A DNA stretch of 64,000 nucleotides from Roseiarcus sp963709655 (GCA_963709655.1 CAVPXF010000025.1:434001-498000), one strand, 5' to 3'. Shown: positions 16,201 to 25,561, counted from the first letter of the stretch. The notes: generated by a model from the letters alone, not told the origin. Translations and numbers: made by a program.

Positions 16201-17311
16201 CGTACTCGGCGTCGAGGATGACGATGGAATAGGTCGGCAGGGGCTTGCCGATCGTGACCGGCTTTTCGGGATCGAGCACGCCGAGCGTCGCGGTGACGGT
16301 CGTCTCGGTCGGCCCGTAGCTATTGAGCAGGGTGCGGCCGGGGCGGCTCCAGCGCTTGACCAGCGCGGGCGGGCAGGCCTCGCCGCCGATCAGGAAGACG
16401 CGCAGCCGGGGCAGATCGCGATCGATCGAAGCGAGCAATGTCGGCACGCAGGCGAAGCAGGTGACCGCGCGCTGCTCAAGAAAGTCGGCGAGTTCCTCGC
16501 CGAACAGGCTCGTCGCCGAGGCGTTCGGAACGAGCGTCGCGCCGGCGACCAGCGGGACCCACACTTCCTCGATCGAGAAGTCGAAGGCGATCGACATGCC
16601 CTGGTAGACCCGGTCGCCCGGGCGGAAGCCGTAGGTTTCGGCGGCGACGCGGACGAAGTTGCAGATGCTCGGATGGGCGATCGCGACGCCCTTGGGATTA
16701 CCGGTCGTGCCCGAGGTGTAGAGGACGTAGCAGAGGCCCGCGCCTTGGCCGGCCTTCTCGGCCTCCGACAGCGGCGCGTCGTCGAAGCCGGCGACGTCGG
16801 CGCGGGCTCCGTCGAGCGCGAGCGTCGGCGTGGCGAGCCCGGCGAGCTTGTCGGCGAGACGCAGATGGGCGACGACCAGCGTCGCCCCGGCGTCGTCGAG
16901 GATGTAGCGCACCCGGTCGGCCGGATGGTTCGCATCGAGCGGCACATAGGCTGCCCCCGCCTTCATCAGGGCGTAGAGCGCGACATAGGTCTCCGGGCCG
17001 CGATCGAGCAGCACGCCGACCCGGTCGCCCGGCTTGACGCCGCGGGCGCGGAAGAATCGCGCCATTTGGTTGGCGCGCTGATCGAGCTCGCGGAAGCCGA
17101 GCTCGGCGCCGTCGGTCGAGACGGCGATCCGATCGGAGAACCGGCGGCAAGCCTCCTCCAGCACGTCGTCGAGCCGCTCGCCGAAGCGCCAGCGCAGCGC
17201 GGAACCGTCGGCCAGAATGGAGGCGGGCTGCGCCTCCTGCAGGCGACGCAGATCGACCAGCGGGTCGTGCTCGACAGCCCGCTCACCAACGTCCAACGTC
17301 GGATTCAACAT
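13213..17311 (-). CDS. Pls-like single-module NRPS with C-terminal membrane/beta-helix domain (frameshifted)
   Basis: The composite product is about 1365 residues. An adenylation domain (about 40-500) has T-S-G-T-T-G-N-P-K-G, N-S-Y-G-P-T-E-T-T and Y-R-T-G-D-L-G. A carrier domain (about 560-620) has G-A-H-S-L-L, whose Ser carries phosphopantetheine. The C-terminal half is the 'NRPS terminal domain' type: several membrane helices alternating with left-handed beta-helix hexapeptide repeats (for example G-R-N-A-Y-V-G and I-G-S-A-I-G-D-F). There is no condensation domain, as in poly-lysine synthetase-type Pls enzymes that polymerise an amino acid at the membrane. A one-base insertion at about 14294-14297 breaks the frame: before it reads I-F-I-E-F, after it Y-L-R-W-V-G-W-K. 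The start is the ATG at 17311. Substrate unknown. Confidence 0.8.
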
Positions 17312-17716
17312 GGAAAAACGCCCGCCCAGCCTTCTTTCGCACCGGCGCCCGGTCCCTCGGACGCCGTTCCCCGCTTCGGGGCCATCCACCGCCGGCGCTT
17401 GAGGGCGCCGTGCAGAATCAGGCCGACCGCGGCGGAGACTTAGGCGCTGGGTCGGCTGAACAGCCGCTGAACGGCGCCGAGGCGCCTCGTCGCAGCGCGG
17501 CAGAGCGTCCTCGATCGGCTTTCTCAGTCAATCTGCGACCGCGACGCGGCGGACGAGAATGACTGATCGGACAGCCCAAACCGGGGTAGGCGGCTGCGGC
17601 CCGCGCGCGGTTGAACCATCCCGCGCGATTTCGTGCTATTGCGGTGAGCCGCCCCGCGAAAGCCCGGCGTTTGGGTCCAATGCGGCGCTCATGCGCTCCC
17701 CACAGTTTCGGTCAGG
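17312..17716. other. Divergent region between NRPS-like and cyclase genes
   Basis: About 400 bases that should hold both promoters. I see no strong motif. The frame upstream of 17311 continues to a GTG at 17389 but translates to Arg/Gly-rich sequence. Confidence 0.4.
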
Positions 17717-19462
17717 ATGACATCTGCGACCCCGGACACCGCTTTGCGCCGCACGCCTCTGCGCCTCCATGCGCCGAGCGTCCGTCTGGTCCGCCTCGCC
17801 TGCGGGCTCGTCCTCTTCACCTATGTGACGCTGCATTTCCTCAACCACGCGCTCGGCAATATCTCCGTCGCGGCGATGGAGGAGGGCCTGCGGGTGCAAA
17901 AGCTGATCTGGCAGTCCGTGCCGGGCGCACTCGCGCTTTATGCGGCGCTGCTCACCCACATGGGCCTCGGCTTCTGGGCGCTCTACGAACGGCGGCAGTT
18001 CCGCTGGACGGGTTTCGAGGCGACGCAGCTCATTCTGGGCCTCACGATCCCGTTCCTGCTCGCCGACCACGTGTTCGGGACGCGGGTTGCCCTCAGCCTC
18101 TTCGGCGCCGACAAGGGCTACGCCCAGGAACTCTATAAGTTCTCGTCTCCGGCGTCCGGCCTTCTCCAGGCGCTGGCGCTCATGGTCGTCTGGGTGCACG
18201 GCTGTATCGGCATCCACTTCTGGCTCGCCCTCAAGCCTGTCTACCCGCGGGTGAAAAACCTGCTGCTGGCGGCCGCGGTGCTCCTGCCGACGCTGGCCCT
18301 GCTCGGCTTCGCTGAGGGCGAGCGGCAGATCCTGCCGCTCGTCGCCGATCCGGCGTGGCGGGCCGAGACCCTGGCCCCGGCGCATGTCGGGACGGCCGCG
18401 GACAACGCCCGGCTCAATGCGGACCGCCGCGATACGGTGATCTTCCTGGCCGGGACGCTCATCGGCGTCCTTCTCGTCCGCGGCGTCCGCCGCTGGCGGG
18501 AGCGCTGGGTCGGTACGATCCGCCTGACCTTTCCCGACCGGACGGTGCGGGCGAAGCGGGGCCTGAGCGTGCTGGAGGCCAGTCTCCTGAACGGCGTGCC
18601 GCTGGCGCATGTGTGCGGCGGGCGCGGGCGCTGCTCCACCTGCCGCATCCGGGTTCTGGGCGACCTTAGCGACCTGCCTCCGCCGGGCGAGGACGAGCAG
18701 GCGGTGCTCGATCGCATCCGCGCCGAGGAGGGGATGCGCCTCGCCTGCCAGTTGCACCCCGACCGCGACCTCGCGTTCCTGCCGCTGCTGCCGCCGCACG
18801 TGACGATCGCCGACGTCCGGCGCGGGCCCGCGCGCAGCGGCGAGGAGCGCTACGCCGCGGTGATGTTCGTCGACATGCGCGGCTCGACTCGGCGCGCCGA
18901 GAAACGGTTGCCCTACGACACGGTGTTCCTGATCAACCAGTTCTTGACTGCGGTCAGCCACGGCGTGATCGAAGCCGGCGGACAGCCGAACCAGGTGCTC
19001 GGCGACGGCCTGCTCGCCGTGTTCGGCCTCAAGTCCGACCCGGTCGAGGCCTGCCGCAATGCGGTCGCGGCCTGCGCCGCCATTTCAAAAAAGGTCGACG
19101 TGCTCAATCACGCACTGGCGCTGGGGCCCGTCGCGCCGGTCCGGTTCGGCATCGGGATCAACGCCGGCATCGTGATCGCCGGCGACATCGGCTATGAGCG
19201 GCATGCCCAGTTCACCGTGATCGGCGACGCCGTCAACGTCGCCGCGCGGCTGCAGGACCTGACCCGGGCGCTCGACTGCGAGGTCCTGATGTCCGAGGAG
19301 GTCTACCGGCGAGCCGGACTGCCGCGCGACGCCCTGCCCGCCCACGAGGTCGACGCGCGGGGACGGGACGGCAAAGTCAGGGTACGGGCGGCCAGGCAGG
19401 CGGTCGATCTCGAGGGGTTCATGGACGCCGCGGCGCGGGCGGGATCGTCAAGCTCATCTTGA
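17717..19462 (+). CDS. Membrane adenylate/guanylate cyclase with ferredoxin domain
   Basis: A 581-residue class III cyclase with three parts. Residues 20-260 hold about six membrane helices with spaced histidines (H40, H44, H81, H118, H161, H167), reminiscent of a heme-b membrane anchor. Residues 265-360 form a plant-type 2Fe-2S ferredoxin domain: C300-G-G-R-G-R-C306-S-T-C309 with the fourth ligand C344. Residues 375-560 are the cyclase: metal aspartates D386 in V-D-M-R-G-S and D430 in G-D-G-L-L, and G-D-A-V-N-V-A-A-R near the end. It would make cAMP or cGMP in response to redox state; this architecture is known in Rhizobiales. The tail is five serines encoded by the terminator hairpin that overlaps the stop. 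Confidence 0.9.
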   Translation: MTSATPDTALRRTPLRLHAPSVRLVRLACGLVLFTYVTLHFLNHALGNISVAAMEEGLRVQKLIWQSVPGALALYAALLTHMGLGFWALYERRQFRWTGFEATQLILGLTIPFLLADHVFGTRVALSLFGADKGYAQELYKFSSPASGLLQALALMVVWVHGCIGIHFWLALKPVYPRVKNLLLAAAVLLPTLALLGFAEGERQILPLVADPAWRAETLAPAHVGTAADNARLNADRRDTVIFLAGTLIGVLLVRGVRRWRERWVGTIRLTFPDRTVRAKRGLSVLEASLLNGVPLAHVCGGRGRCSTCRIRVLGDLSDLPPPGEDEQAVLDRIRAEEGMRLACQLHPDRDLAFLPLLPPHVTIADVRRGPARSGEERYAAVMFVDMRGSTRRAEKRLPYDTVFLINQFLTAVSHGVIEAGGQPNQVLGDGLLAVFGLKSDPVEACRNAVAACAAISKKVDVLNHALALGPVAPVRFGIGINAGIVIAGDIGYERHAQFTVIGDAVNVAARLQDLTRALDCEVLMSEEVYRRAGLPRDALPAHEVDARGRDGKVRVRAARQAVDLEGFMDAAARAGSSSSS

Positions 19463-19470
19463 CGATCTTT
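19443..19470 (+). terminator. Terminator overlapping the cyclase stop codon
   Basis: GATCGTCAAG (19443-19452) pairs perfectly with CTTGACGATC (19458-19467), then TTT. The stop codon TGA (19460-19462) lies in the right arm. Confidence 0.65.
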
Positions 19471-19956
19471 GGGGCGCCGCGCGGCCTGCTCGGCGGCCGT
19501 ATTCCCTGTTAATTCCCTATTATCAGGAAACTTCGGAGGCCGATTCTGGCCATCCTGGCACGATTCCTTTCGGCCGATCAAGGGGTTGGAGCTAGGTATA
19601 TCACTCAAAAATAGTACAAATAACAGAGAATTTCTTGCCCCTGTTCCGATGTCCGAACAGGTCCATAACAGGACGATAACAGGAGCCGAACAGGGAAGAG
19701 CAGGACCTTCGCCAAAAGGGGCGAAGGGCGCTGCGTCGGTCAAGAATTCCTATCCTTTCCGCAATCCTGAAATAGGCGGCGCAAGGCGTGGAAAGAGAAC
19801 GATAACGGCAAAGTACAATTATGTCATGATTATTACGATTATAATGCAAATTGAACGCTGGCCTTTGTCAATAACTTGACATGTACCGATGATATCAGGA
19901 ACACTAGGATCCTATTTTGCGCATGCCGGAATAAACAAAAAGGGGAGAGAAAAATT
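19471..19956. other. AT-rich leader of the crystallin-aerolysin-like pair
   Basis: About 490 bases, clearly more AT-rich than the surroundings, with no gene. CCTGTTC-N8-GAACAGG (19640-19661) is a perfect 7-bp inverted repeat and could be an operator; more AACAGG units follow at 19665-19695. A TTGACA at 19876-19881 could be a -35 box, but no good -10 stands 16-18 bases away. The region should control the tandem genes at 19957 and 21366. Confidence 0.45.
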
Positions 19957-21267
19957 GTGAGCTCGAACTTTTATGACCCCCCCTACTTCAGGCCACCGAC
20001 GACCGCCACGCCCTATCCGAGCCAGATCCAACTTGGTCAGATTGTATTATTCAAGGACGACAATTGGAGCAGCGACTCGCTGACCATCGACACGACGAGT
20101 TCGCTATATACTGAAGGCCAGGCTTTTTCATTTGCCGGCACGAAACTTCAGGACGCGGCGACCTGGATCGCCTTCTGCCTGCCGATTGGGACGGTGTGCA
20201 CGCTGTTCGACAATGTGGTCAAGAAGCCTCCGCAGAACGCTTATGACTTTTCCGGACTCGGCGTCTGCGTGGACCTGATCGGCAACGGCGCCACGCAGAC
20301 CGTGGACCTGAAGGCCTATGGCGCCGATAACGCGCTTTCTGCAGGAATTCGGCGCCAGGTGACCCTGAGCGAGGGCTGGTTTCAACTCTTCTCGGGTCCC
20401 GTCAATCAGGGCCCGTTCAACACCATCTTCCTCGACGAGTGGCCCACGGGCGAAGCCAATTCGCTCTCGGGCTGGTGGATCAACCAAAAGGGAACGTCGA
20501 TCAACTGCCCCTGCCTGACGCCGCCACAGGTGCTTGTGCTCAGCGTCAATAGCGACGGCTCGGGGCAGCAAGTCGCGTTGGGCGCGACGAACCCTTTCGA
20601 GACTTGGAACAACAACGGGGTTTCATACTTCTCCGATAGTGGCATGAACGGCAAGATCCAGTCGTTCATGGCGACGCTCATTCAGCCGGTGCAGGCTATC
20701 ATTCTGTCGACGACCACGAACTATACTGTGGCGATTCCTCAGGGGCAAACCATCATAGAGCCGGTCAACAGTAGCAATGGCGGGTCACAAAACGTCGAAA
20801 TCCAGTTGCCCGTCGCGGAAGGCCAGACTTACAGCATAACTCAGACGACGACGTTACAGTACACGATGTCGACGACGATCAGCACCACGGTGACTGTGAC
20901 CGAGGGCATAAAGGACGTGGACCAGACCTCCGGCTCGATTACCACGTCGTTCACCACCTCGAGTTCTCAAACGGCGTCCAAGACGACCACCGACGTTCAG
21001 AGCTTTCAACTCGGCGCCACGATAACATTCCTCGCGCCGCCCAAGACGAATTACAGCGCCTCGGCCAGCGTTTCCTTCGGAACCCTCCCGCAGATCACGC
21101 TTACCACGCAAGGCCAGTTCTACTACGAGCAGGATCTCCCCGGTTCGGTTCTCGATCCACCGAGCGGACTCTATGTGCTGACCACGCCTGTCGTCATCAA
21201 CGTGGCCGGCGCAGTCGGAACGCAAGTCTCTTTCAATGTGACATCGACGCCGGACACGAGCGGTTGA
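19957..21267 (+). CDS. Putative beta/gamma-crystallin-like + aerolysin-like pore-forming protein 1
   Basis: A 436-residue protein. The GTG at 19957 follows AGGGGAGAG at seven bases, and the sequence from there aligns with the ATG start of its paralogue. The N-terminal half (about 24-240) has repeated crystallin-like strands: Q-I-V-L-F-K-D-D-N-W-S-S-D-S, V-C-T-L-F-D-N, G-W-F-Q-L-F and N-G-K-I-Q-S-F. The C-terminal half (about 245-436) is very rich in alternating Ser/Thr and hydrophobic residues (T-T-T-L-Q-Y-T-M-S-T-T-I-S-T-T-V-T-V-T) and ends in strands typical of ETX/MTX2 beta-pore toxins. No signal peptide or membrane helix. Function is inferred from pattern: a secreted or released toxin, or an intracellular effector. 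Family assignment needs a profile search. Confidence 0.6.
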   Translation: MSSNFYDPPYFRPPTTATPYPSQIQLGQIVLFKDDNWSSDSLTIDTTSSLYTEGQAFSFAGTKLQDAATWIAFCLPIGTVCTLFDNVVKKPPQNAYDFSGLGVCVDLIGNGATQTVDLKAYGADNALSAGIRRQVTLSEGWFQLFSGPVNQGPFNTIFLDEWPTGEANSLSGWWINQKGTSINCPCLTPPQVLVLSVNSDGSGQQVALGATNPFETWNNNGVSYFSDSGMNGKIQSFMATLIQPVQAIILSTTTNYTVAIPQGQTIIEPVNSSNGGSQNVEIQLPVAEGQTYSITQTTTLQYTMSTTISTTVTVTEGIKDVDQTSGSITTSFTTSSSQTASKTTTDVQSFQLGATITFLAPPKTNYSASASVSFGTLPQITLTTQGQFYYEQDLPGSVLDPPSGLYVLTTPVVINVAGAVGTQVSFNVTSTPDTSG

Positions 21268-21365
21268 ACATCTGCGCATGAACCTGCGAGCCCTCCCCTC
21301 GTTCGGACCGGGAGGCCATCTTGCCTTTCCCGGCACAGAAAACATCGAAATCGGAGATGAGCATC

Positions 21366-22676
21366 ATGGGCTCGAACATTTATGACGCCCCTTTCTACAA
21401 GCCGCCGAAGGTTGCGACCCCCTTTCCGGGCTCGGTTGTGATGGGCAGGATTGGGCTTTTCAAGAACGCCGACTGGTCGAGCGAATCCGTGACCATCGAT
21501 ACTAACAATTTTCAATACCCGGAAGGCTGGGCGTTTTCGTTCTCCGGCACGAACCTTCAGGACGCGACAACTTGGATCGCCTTCTGCCTGCCCCCCGGGA
21601 CGGTGTGCACGCTGTTCGACAATGTGGTCAAGAACCCTCCGGAGAACCCCTATGATTTTTCCGGACTCGGCATTTGCGTGGACCTGATCGGCAACGGCGC
21701 CACGCAGACCGTGGATTTGCAAGCCTATGGCGCCAGTGGCACGCTTTCCGCGGGCATCTGGCGCCAGGTGACCTTGAGCGAGGGCTGGTTTCAACTTTTT
21801 CGGGATGCCGGCTGCCAGGGTCCGTTCAACACCATCTTCCTCGACGAGTGGCCGACCGGGAAGGCCAATTCGCTCTCGGGCTGGTGGATCGACAAACAGG
21901 CGTCATCGATCAACTACCCGTGCCTGACGCCGCCGCAACAGCTCGTGTTGAGCGCCAATTCCGACGGGACCGGCCAGAGCGTCACTGTGGGGGCGGCCAA
22001 CGCTTTCGGGTCCTTCACGAAGCCAGCGACCGCCGACTTCGCGAGCAGCAAAATGAACGGCAAGATTCAGTCGTTTACGTGCGCGGTCATTCCGCCGGTG
22101 CAAGCGATCATCGAGCAGGCGACCGTGCCTTATAGCGTAACCATTCCCGCCGAAGGGCAGACCTTCCTGGAGACAGTCAGCGGCATCAACGCCGGGTCTC
22201 AGCCCGTCCAGATCTCGCTGCCGGTCGCCCAAAGCCAGAGCTTGACCATTTCGCAAACGACAACGCTTCAGTACTCGATGTCGGTCACCGTGAGCACCAC
22301 TGTGTCGGTGACCGACGGCTTGCCGGGCGACACGACCACCGGCTCGATCACCACATCGTTCACGGCCACGGTTTCCGACACCACGACCAAAACGACGAGC
22401 AAGACTCAAACCTTGCAGCTCGGCGCCACGCCGACATTCTCTGCGCCGCCTCAGACGAATTACAGCGCGACGGCAAGTATTTCGTTCGGAGATCTTCCCC
22501 CGACCCCGGTGACCACGACGGGCCAGTTCTACTACACGCAGAACCTGCCGGGCTCGATTCTGGATCCATCGAGCGGATATTATATGCTGACCAGTCCCGT
22601 CATCGTCAACGTGACCGGCGCGGTCAGCACGCAAGTCTCGATCGACGTGACCGAGACGCCGCTTTCGCCCGGTTGA
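21366..22676 (+). CDS. Putative beta/gamma-crystallin-like + aerolysin-like pore-forming protein 2
   Basis: A tandem paralogue of the previous gene, also exactly 436 residues; N-terminal halves are very similar (shared blocks include T-W-I-A-F-C-L-P and L-S-E-G-W-F-Q-L-F). I take the ATG at 21366, with GGAG about nine bases upstream; an ATG at 21357 has no room for a site. Crystallin-like segments are at 28-45, 78-109, 140-162 and 192-240. The aerolysin-like part spans 246-436, with the Ser/Thr-rich amphipathic stretch at 295-350 where pore-forming proteins carry their insertion hairpin. V-T-V-S-T-T-V-S-V-T shows the alternation. It lies 98 bases after gene 1 with no terminator between, so the two are probably co-transcribed. 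Divergence is greatest in the C-terminal half, which may mean different targets. Confidence 0.6.
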   Translation: MGSNIYDAPFYKPPKVATPFPGSVVMGRIGLFKNADWSSESVTIDTNNFQYPEGWAFSFSGTNLQDATTWIAFCLPPGTVCTLFDNVVKNPPENPYDFSGLGICVDLIGNGATQTVDLQAYGASGTLSAGIWRQVTLSEGWFQLFRDAGCQGPFNTIFLDEWPTGKANSLSGWWIDKQASSINYPCLTPPQQLVLSANSDGTGQSVTVGAANAFGSFTKPATADFASSKMNGKIQSFTCAVIPPVQAIIEQATVPYSVTIPAEGQTFLETVSGINAGSQPVQISLPVAQSQSLTISQTTTLQYSMSVTVSTTVSVTDGLPGDTTTGSITTSFTATVSDTTTKTTSKTQTLQLGATPTFSAPPQTNYSATASISFGDLPPTPVTTTGQFYYTQNLPGSILDPSSGYYMLTSPVIVNVTGAVSTQVSIDVTETPLSPG

Positions 22677-23062
22677 ACGTCTCGATATCAACACGCGACG
22701 CACCTCCTGTCGCTCGTGACTGAGCGAAGGGGGCGAGCGACGCGCGCCGCCGGGACGCCGGAGCGAACTCCGGCTTTCGAAGTCGGATCCGACAAAAAAG
22801 CGGGGCGCCGACCGCCGGGCTCGCCCTGCACGGCCTTCCGGCTGGCGCATTCCGCCGCTTCCGCCTGTCCTCACAGACGTCGCCCATTCAGGCGCGCGCC
22901 CCGCGTTTCATCGACCCGCAATCGTGCGCGGATGCTGCGATGCCTCCGACCAGGAGGAGGAACCGCTACGATGCGGCCAAAATCTGTTGCGGGGGTCGAC
23001 CTCGGGTGATACGTATAAGTGACAGACTCGCATCCACGCGCGGGGAGCGCCCGAACGGCCCA
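22677..23062. other. Intergenic region with a hairpin
   Basis: About 390 bases between the tandem toxin-like genes and the LacI regulator. GCCGGAG-CGAA-CTCCGGC (22757-22774) followed by TTTC may terminate the toxin-like transcript. The regulator's promoter should lie in the right half; I see no clear boxes. Confidence 0.45.
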
Positions 23063-24074
23063 ATGGCATATCAGAGGGTTACTCAGCGCGAGGTGGCCAA
23101 GGCCGCGGGCGTGTCGCAGGCGACGGTCTCGATGGTCATGAGCCGCAGTCAGGCTCAGGCCATTCCGCTCCAGACCTTCGACAGGGTGATGCAGATCGCT
23201 CGCGAGTTGGGCTACGTCCCCAACCGTCAGGCTCAGGCGCTGAAGACGAAGCGGACCCGAACGCTCGCCTGCGTCGTGCCGGACGTGACAAACCCTTTCT
23301 ATCCCTCGCTTGTCCGGGGGGTCCAAACCATCGCCGACGCGGCCGGCTACGACGTGATCGTGCTCAACACCGATGGTTCGGCCGAGCGGGAGCGCCGATT
23401 TCTGGATTGGAGCCTCCGAGGGACCATCGACGGCGTCGTCGGCGTGTTCTTCAAGATCAGGGCGGCCGATTTCGCAGCGATCGTGCGGGCGAGCATCGCG
23501 GTCGTGCGCATTGAAGCCGCGGCGAAGCATGGCGGGCCGTTGCCGATCGACAATCTCTTCGTCGACAATGTGGCTGCGGCCGCGGAAGCGACGCGCTATC
23601 TCGTCGGGCGCGGTCATCGCCGAATTGCGATGATCGTGGGCAGCGGCGGCCCGGAGCGCAATCGCATCGACGGCTATCTGCAGGCCTTGGGCGAAGTCGG
23701 CCACTCGTCTCAGGTGGTCACCGGCGGCGAATTCAATCAGGAGGGCGGGTACCGCGCGAACTCGAGACGTTCTCCAGGATGGGCGCCGGCCGACCGCAAT
23801 CTTCGCCGGCAACGACCTGATGGCGCTTGGCGCCATGGCGGCGATCCGCGAGACGGGACTCACGATCCCCGACGACATCGCGCTGATGGGTTTCGACGAT
23901 ACCTTCGCCGCCAGCGTGGTGAGCCCGCAGCTCTCGACCGTCAGCCAGCGCCAGTTTTCCCTGGGCCAGGTCGCCACGGAAATGTTGCTTCAACGGCTTA
24001 ACGACTTGCCGTCGGACGCGCCCAGCCGAGTCCGGGAGATGCCCTTCGAAGTCGTCAAGCGGCAGTCGGCATGA
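23063..24074 (+). CDS. LacI-family transcriptional regulator (two frameshifts)
   Basis: The composite product is about 337 residues, normal for LacI/PurR proteins. The helix-turn-helix is at 4-30 (V-T-Q-R-E-V-A-K-A-A-G-V-S-Q-A-T-V-S). The hinge-proximal Y-V-P-N-R-Q-A-Q-A-L follows, then the periplasmic-binding-like sensor (V-V-P-D-V-T-N-P-F-Y-P). Two single-base deletions interrupt it, at about 23757-23761 (after G-G-Y-R-A) and 23784-23792 (before R-P-T-A-I-F-A-G-N-D). The last 85 residues are intact, including D-D-I-A-L-M-G-F-D-D. It heads the sugar ABC operon, so it is expected to repress it and to bind the imported sugar. Confidence 0.85.
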
Positions 24075-24118
24075 TGGGACAACCGTTGAACGGCGGAAAC
24101 GCGGAGGAGGAAACGGCA

Positions 24119-25465
24119 ATGGGTACGCACACACGACCAAACTCGACCAGATTGGCCTTGCGGGTCATATCGACGCTCGTCGCGGCCGCGACGCTTTCGA
24201 CGGCCGCGCTGGCGGATGGACCGATCACGCTCTGGTATCAGCGCGGCGGCAACCCCGAACAGCAGCGGATCCTGCAGAAGGATCTGGTGGCGCCGTTCAA
24301 CGCGGCCCATCCCTCGACGCCGCTGACCCTCGACGTGCAGGCCGGCTCGAACGGCGCCACGAAGATCCGGATGGCCGTTCTGTCCGGCAAGGGCCCGGAC
24401 ATCGTGATGACTCCGGGGCCGAGCACGACGCTGGCCCTCGTCCAGTCGGGCCATCTGCTTCCGCTCGACGATTGCATCAAGAAATACAGCCTCGACAAGC
24501 GCATCCTCGGGCCGATGCTGAAGACCGGCGACTACAAGGGCCACAACTACGCCCTTCCGCGCACGTTTGAGACCATGGTCCTCTATTATAACAAGACCTT
24601 GTTCGACAAGAACGGCTGGACTCCCCCGAAGACGGCGGAGGAGCTGAACGCGCTCGCCGCCGCGATGCAGGCCAAGAACATCACGCCGTTCTCGGTCGGA
24701 AACGGCGACTGGCGCGCTGCTAATGAGTGGCACGTTTCGGTGATCCTCAATCACTACGCCGGGCCAGACAATGTCGCCAAGGCCCTCAGAGGCGAGATCC
24801 CCTGGACGGATCCCGTCTTCGTCAAAGCCATCGACATGCTGAACGACTGGTACCAGAAGGGCTGGTTCGGCAAGAACTACTTCTCGTTGACCGGCGACCA
24901 GCAGGCGCTGCTGCTCGCCAAGGGCGAAGCCGGAATGGCGCCGAACGGCACGTTCTCGTTCGACAACATGGTCGCCGCATTCAAGCAGACCGGGCAGCAG
25001 CTGGGCGTAGCGCCACTGCCGAGCCTGCGGGAGGGCGTCCCCTACCCGCTCTATGCCGTGGGCAGCGGCAGCACGATGTCGATCAACAAGGATTCGGCCA
25101 ATCCCGACGCGGCCTGCAGCTTCCTCGACTATCTCTATTCCGACGCGTTCTACGACAGGATCAGCAAGGATTGGCCGGGCGACTGGAACCTGCCTCTGAC
25201 GTCGATCACCGAAGAGAGGCTCACCAAAAACGTGTCCCCGCTGTTCGCCGCGACTTTCGCGCGCTTCGCCAAGGGCGTCGCCGAGGGCAATTACGGCTAT
25301 ACGACGTGGACCTTCTGGCCGCCGGCGACGGAAGACTATCTGATCCACGGTATGGAGCAGGTCTGGCTGAAGCAGATCTCGAGCGAAGACTACCTGAAGA
25401 AGATGCAGACAATCTTCGCCCAGGAATTGGCGGAAGGCAAAGTGCCGGAAATCGCCCCGCGCTGA
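24119..25465 (+). CDS. Sugar ABC transporter substrate-binding protein
   Basis: A 448-residue periplasmic solute-binding protein of the carbohydrate (CUT1, extracellular solute-binding family 1) type. Residues 1-32 are a Sec signal peptide (basic start, then a Leu/Ala/Val core, A-L-A before the mature D-G-P-I-T-L-W-Y). G-P-D-I-V-M-T at about 99 and L-P-R-T-F-E-T-M-V-L-Y-Y-N-K at about 144-157 are typical. The ATG at 24119 is preceded by a strong GGAGGAGG. It captures the sugar for the two permeases that follow; the identity of the sugar cannot be read. No ATPase gene is in the operon, so a shared MsmK/UgpC-type ATPase encoded elsewhere must be used. Confidence 0.9.
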   Translation: MGTHTRPNSTRLALRVISTLVAAATLSTAALADGPITLWYQRGGNPEQQRILQKDLVAPFNAAHPSTPLTLDVQAGSNGATKIRMAVLSGKGPDIVMTPGPSTTLALVQSGHLLPLDDCIKKYSLDKRILGPMLKTGDYKGHNYALPRTFETMVLYYNKTLFDKNGWTPPKTAEELNALAAAMQAKNITPFSVGNGDWRAANEWHVSVILNHYAGPDNVAKALRGEIPWTDPVFVKAIDMLNDWYQKGWFGKNYFSLTGDQQALLLAKGEAGMAPNGTFSFDNMVAAFKQTGQQLGVAPLPSLREGVPYPLYAVGSGSTMSINKDSANPDAACSFLDYLYSDAFYDRISKDWPGDWNLPLTSITEERLTKNVSPLFAATFARFAKGVAEGNYGYTTWTFWPPATEDYLIHGMEQVWLKQISSEDYLKKMQTIFAQELAEGKVPEIAPR

Positions 25466-25561
25466 ATGCGATCATCCGGACGGGGCGGCCCAATCCGCCC
25501 CTTTCTGATGCCTCGCCCAGTCCGGCGCTTCGTCTCTCCGACCGGCTTTTCGTGATCGCTG

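Noticed and set aside
13072..17443. Long plus-strand open frames (13072-14307, 14378-15703, 15800-17443) opposite the NRPS-like gene
   Set aside because: They are antisense shadows caused by high GC at third positions; translations are Arg/Asp/Gly-rich with no motifs, while the minus strand has clear NRPS domains.
19876..19910. Sigma-70 promoter with TTGACA
   Set aside because: The -35-like hexamer is perfect but no acceptable -10 box lies 16-18 bases downstream.
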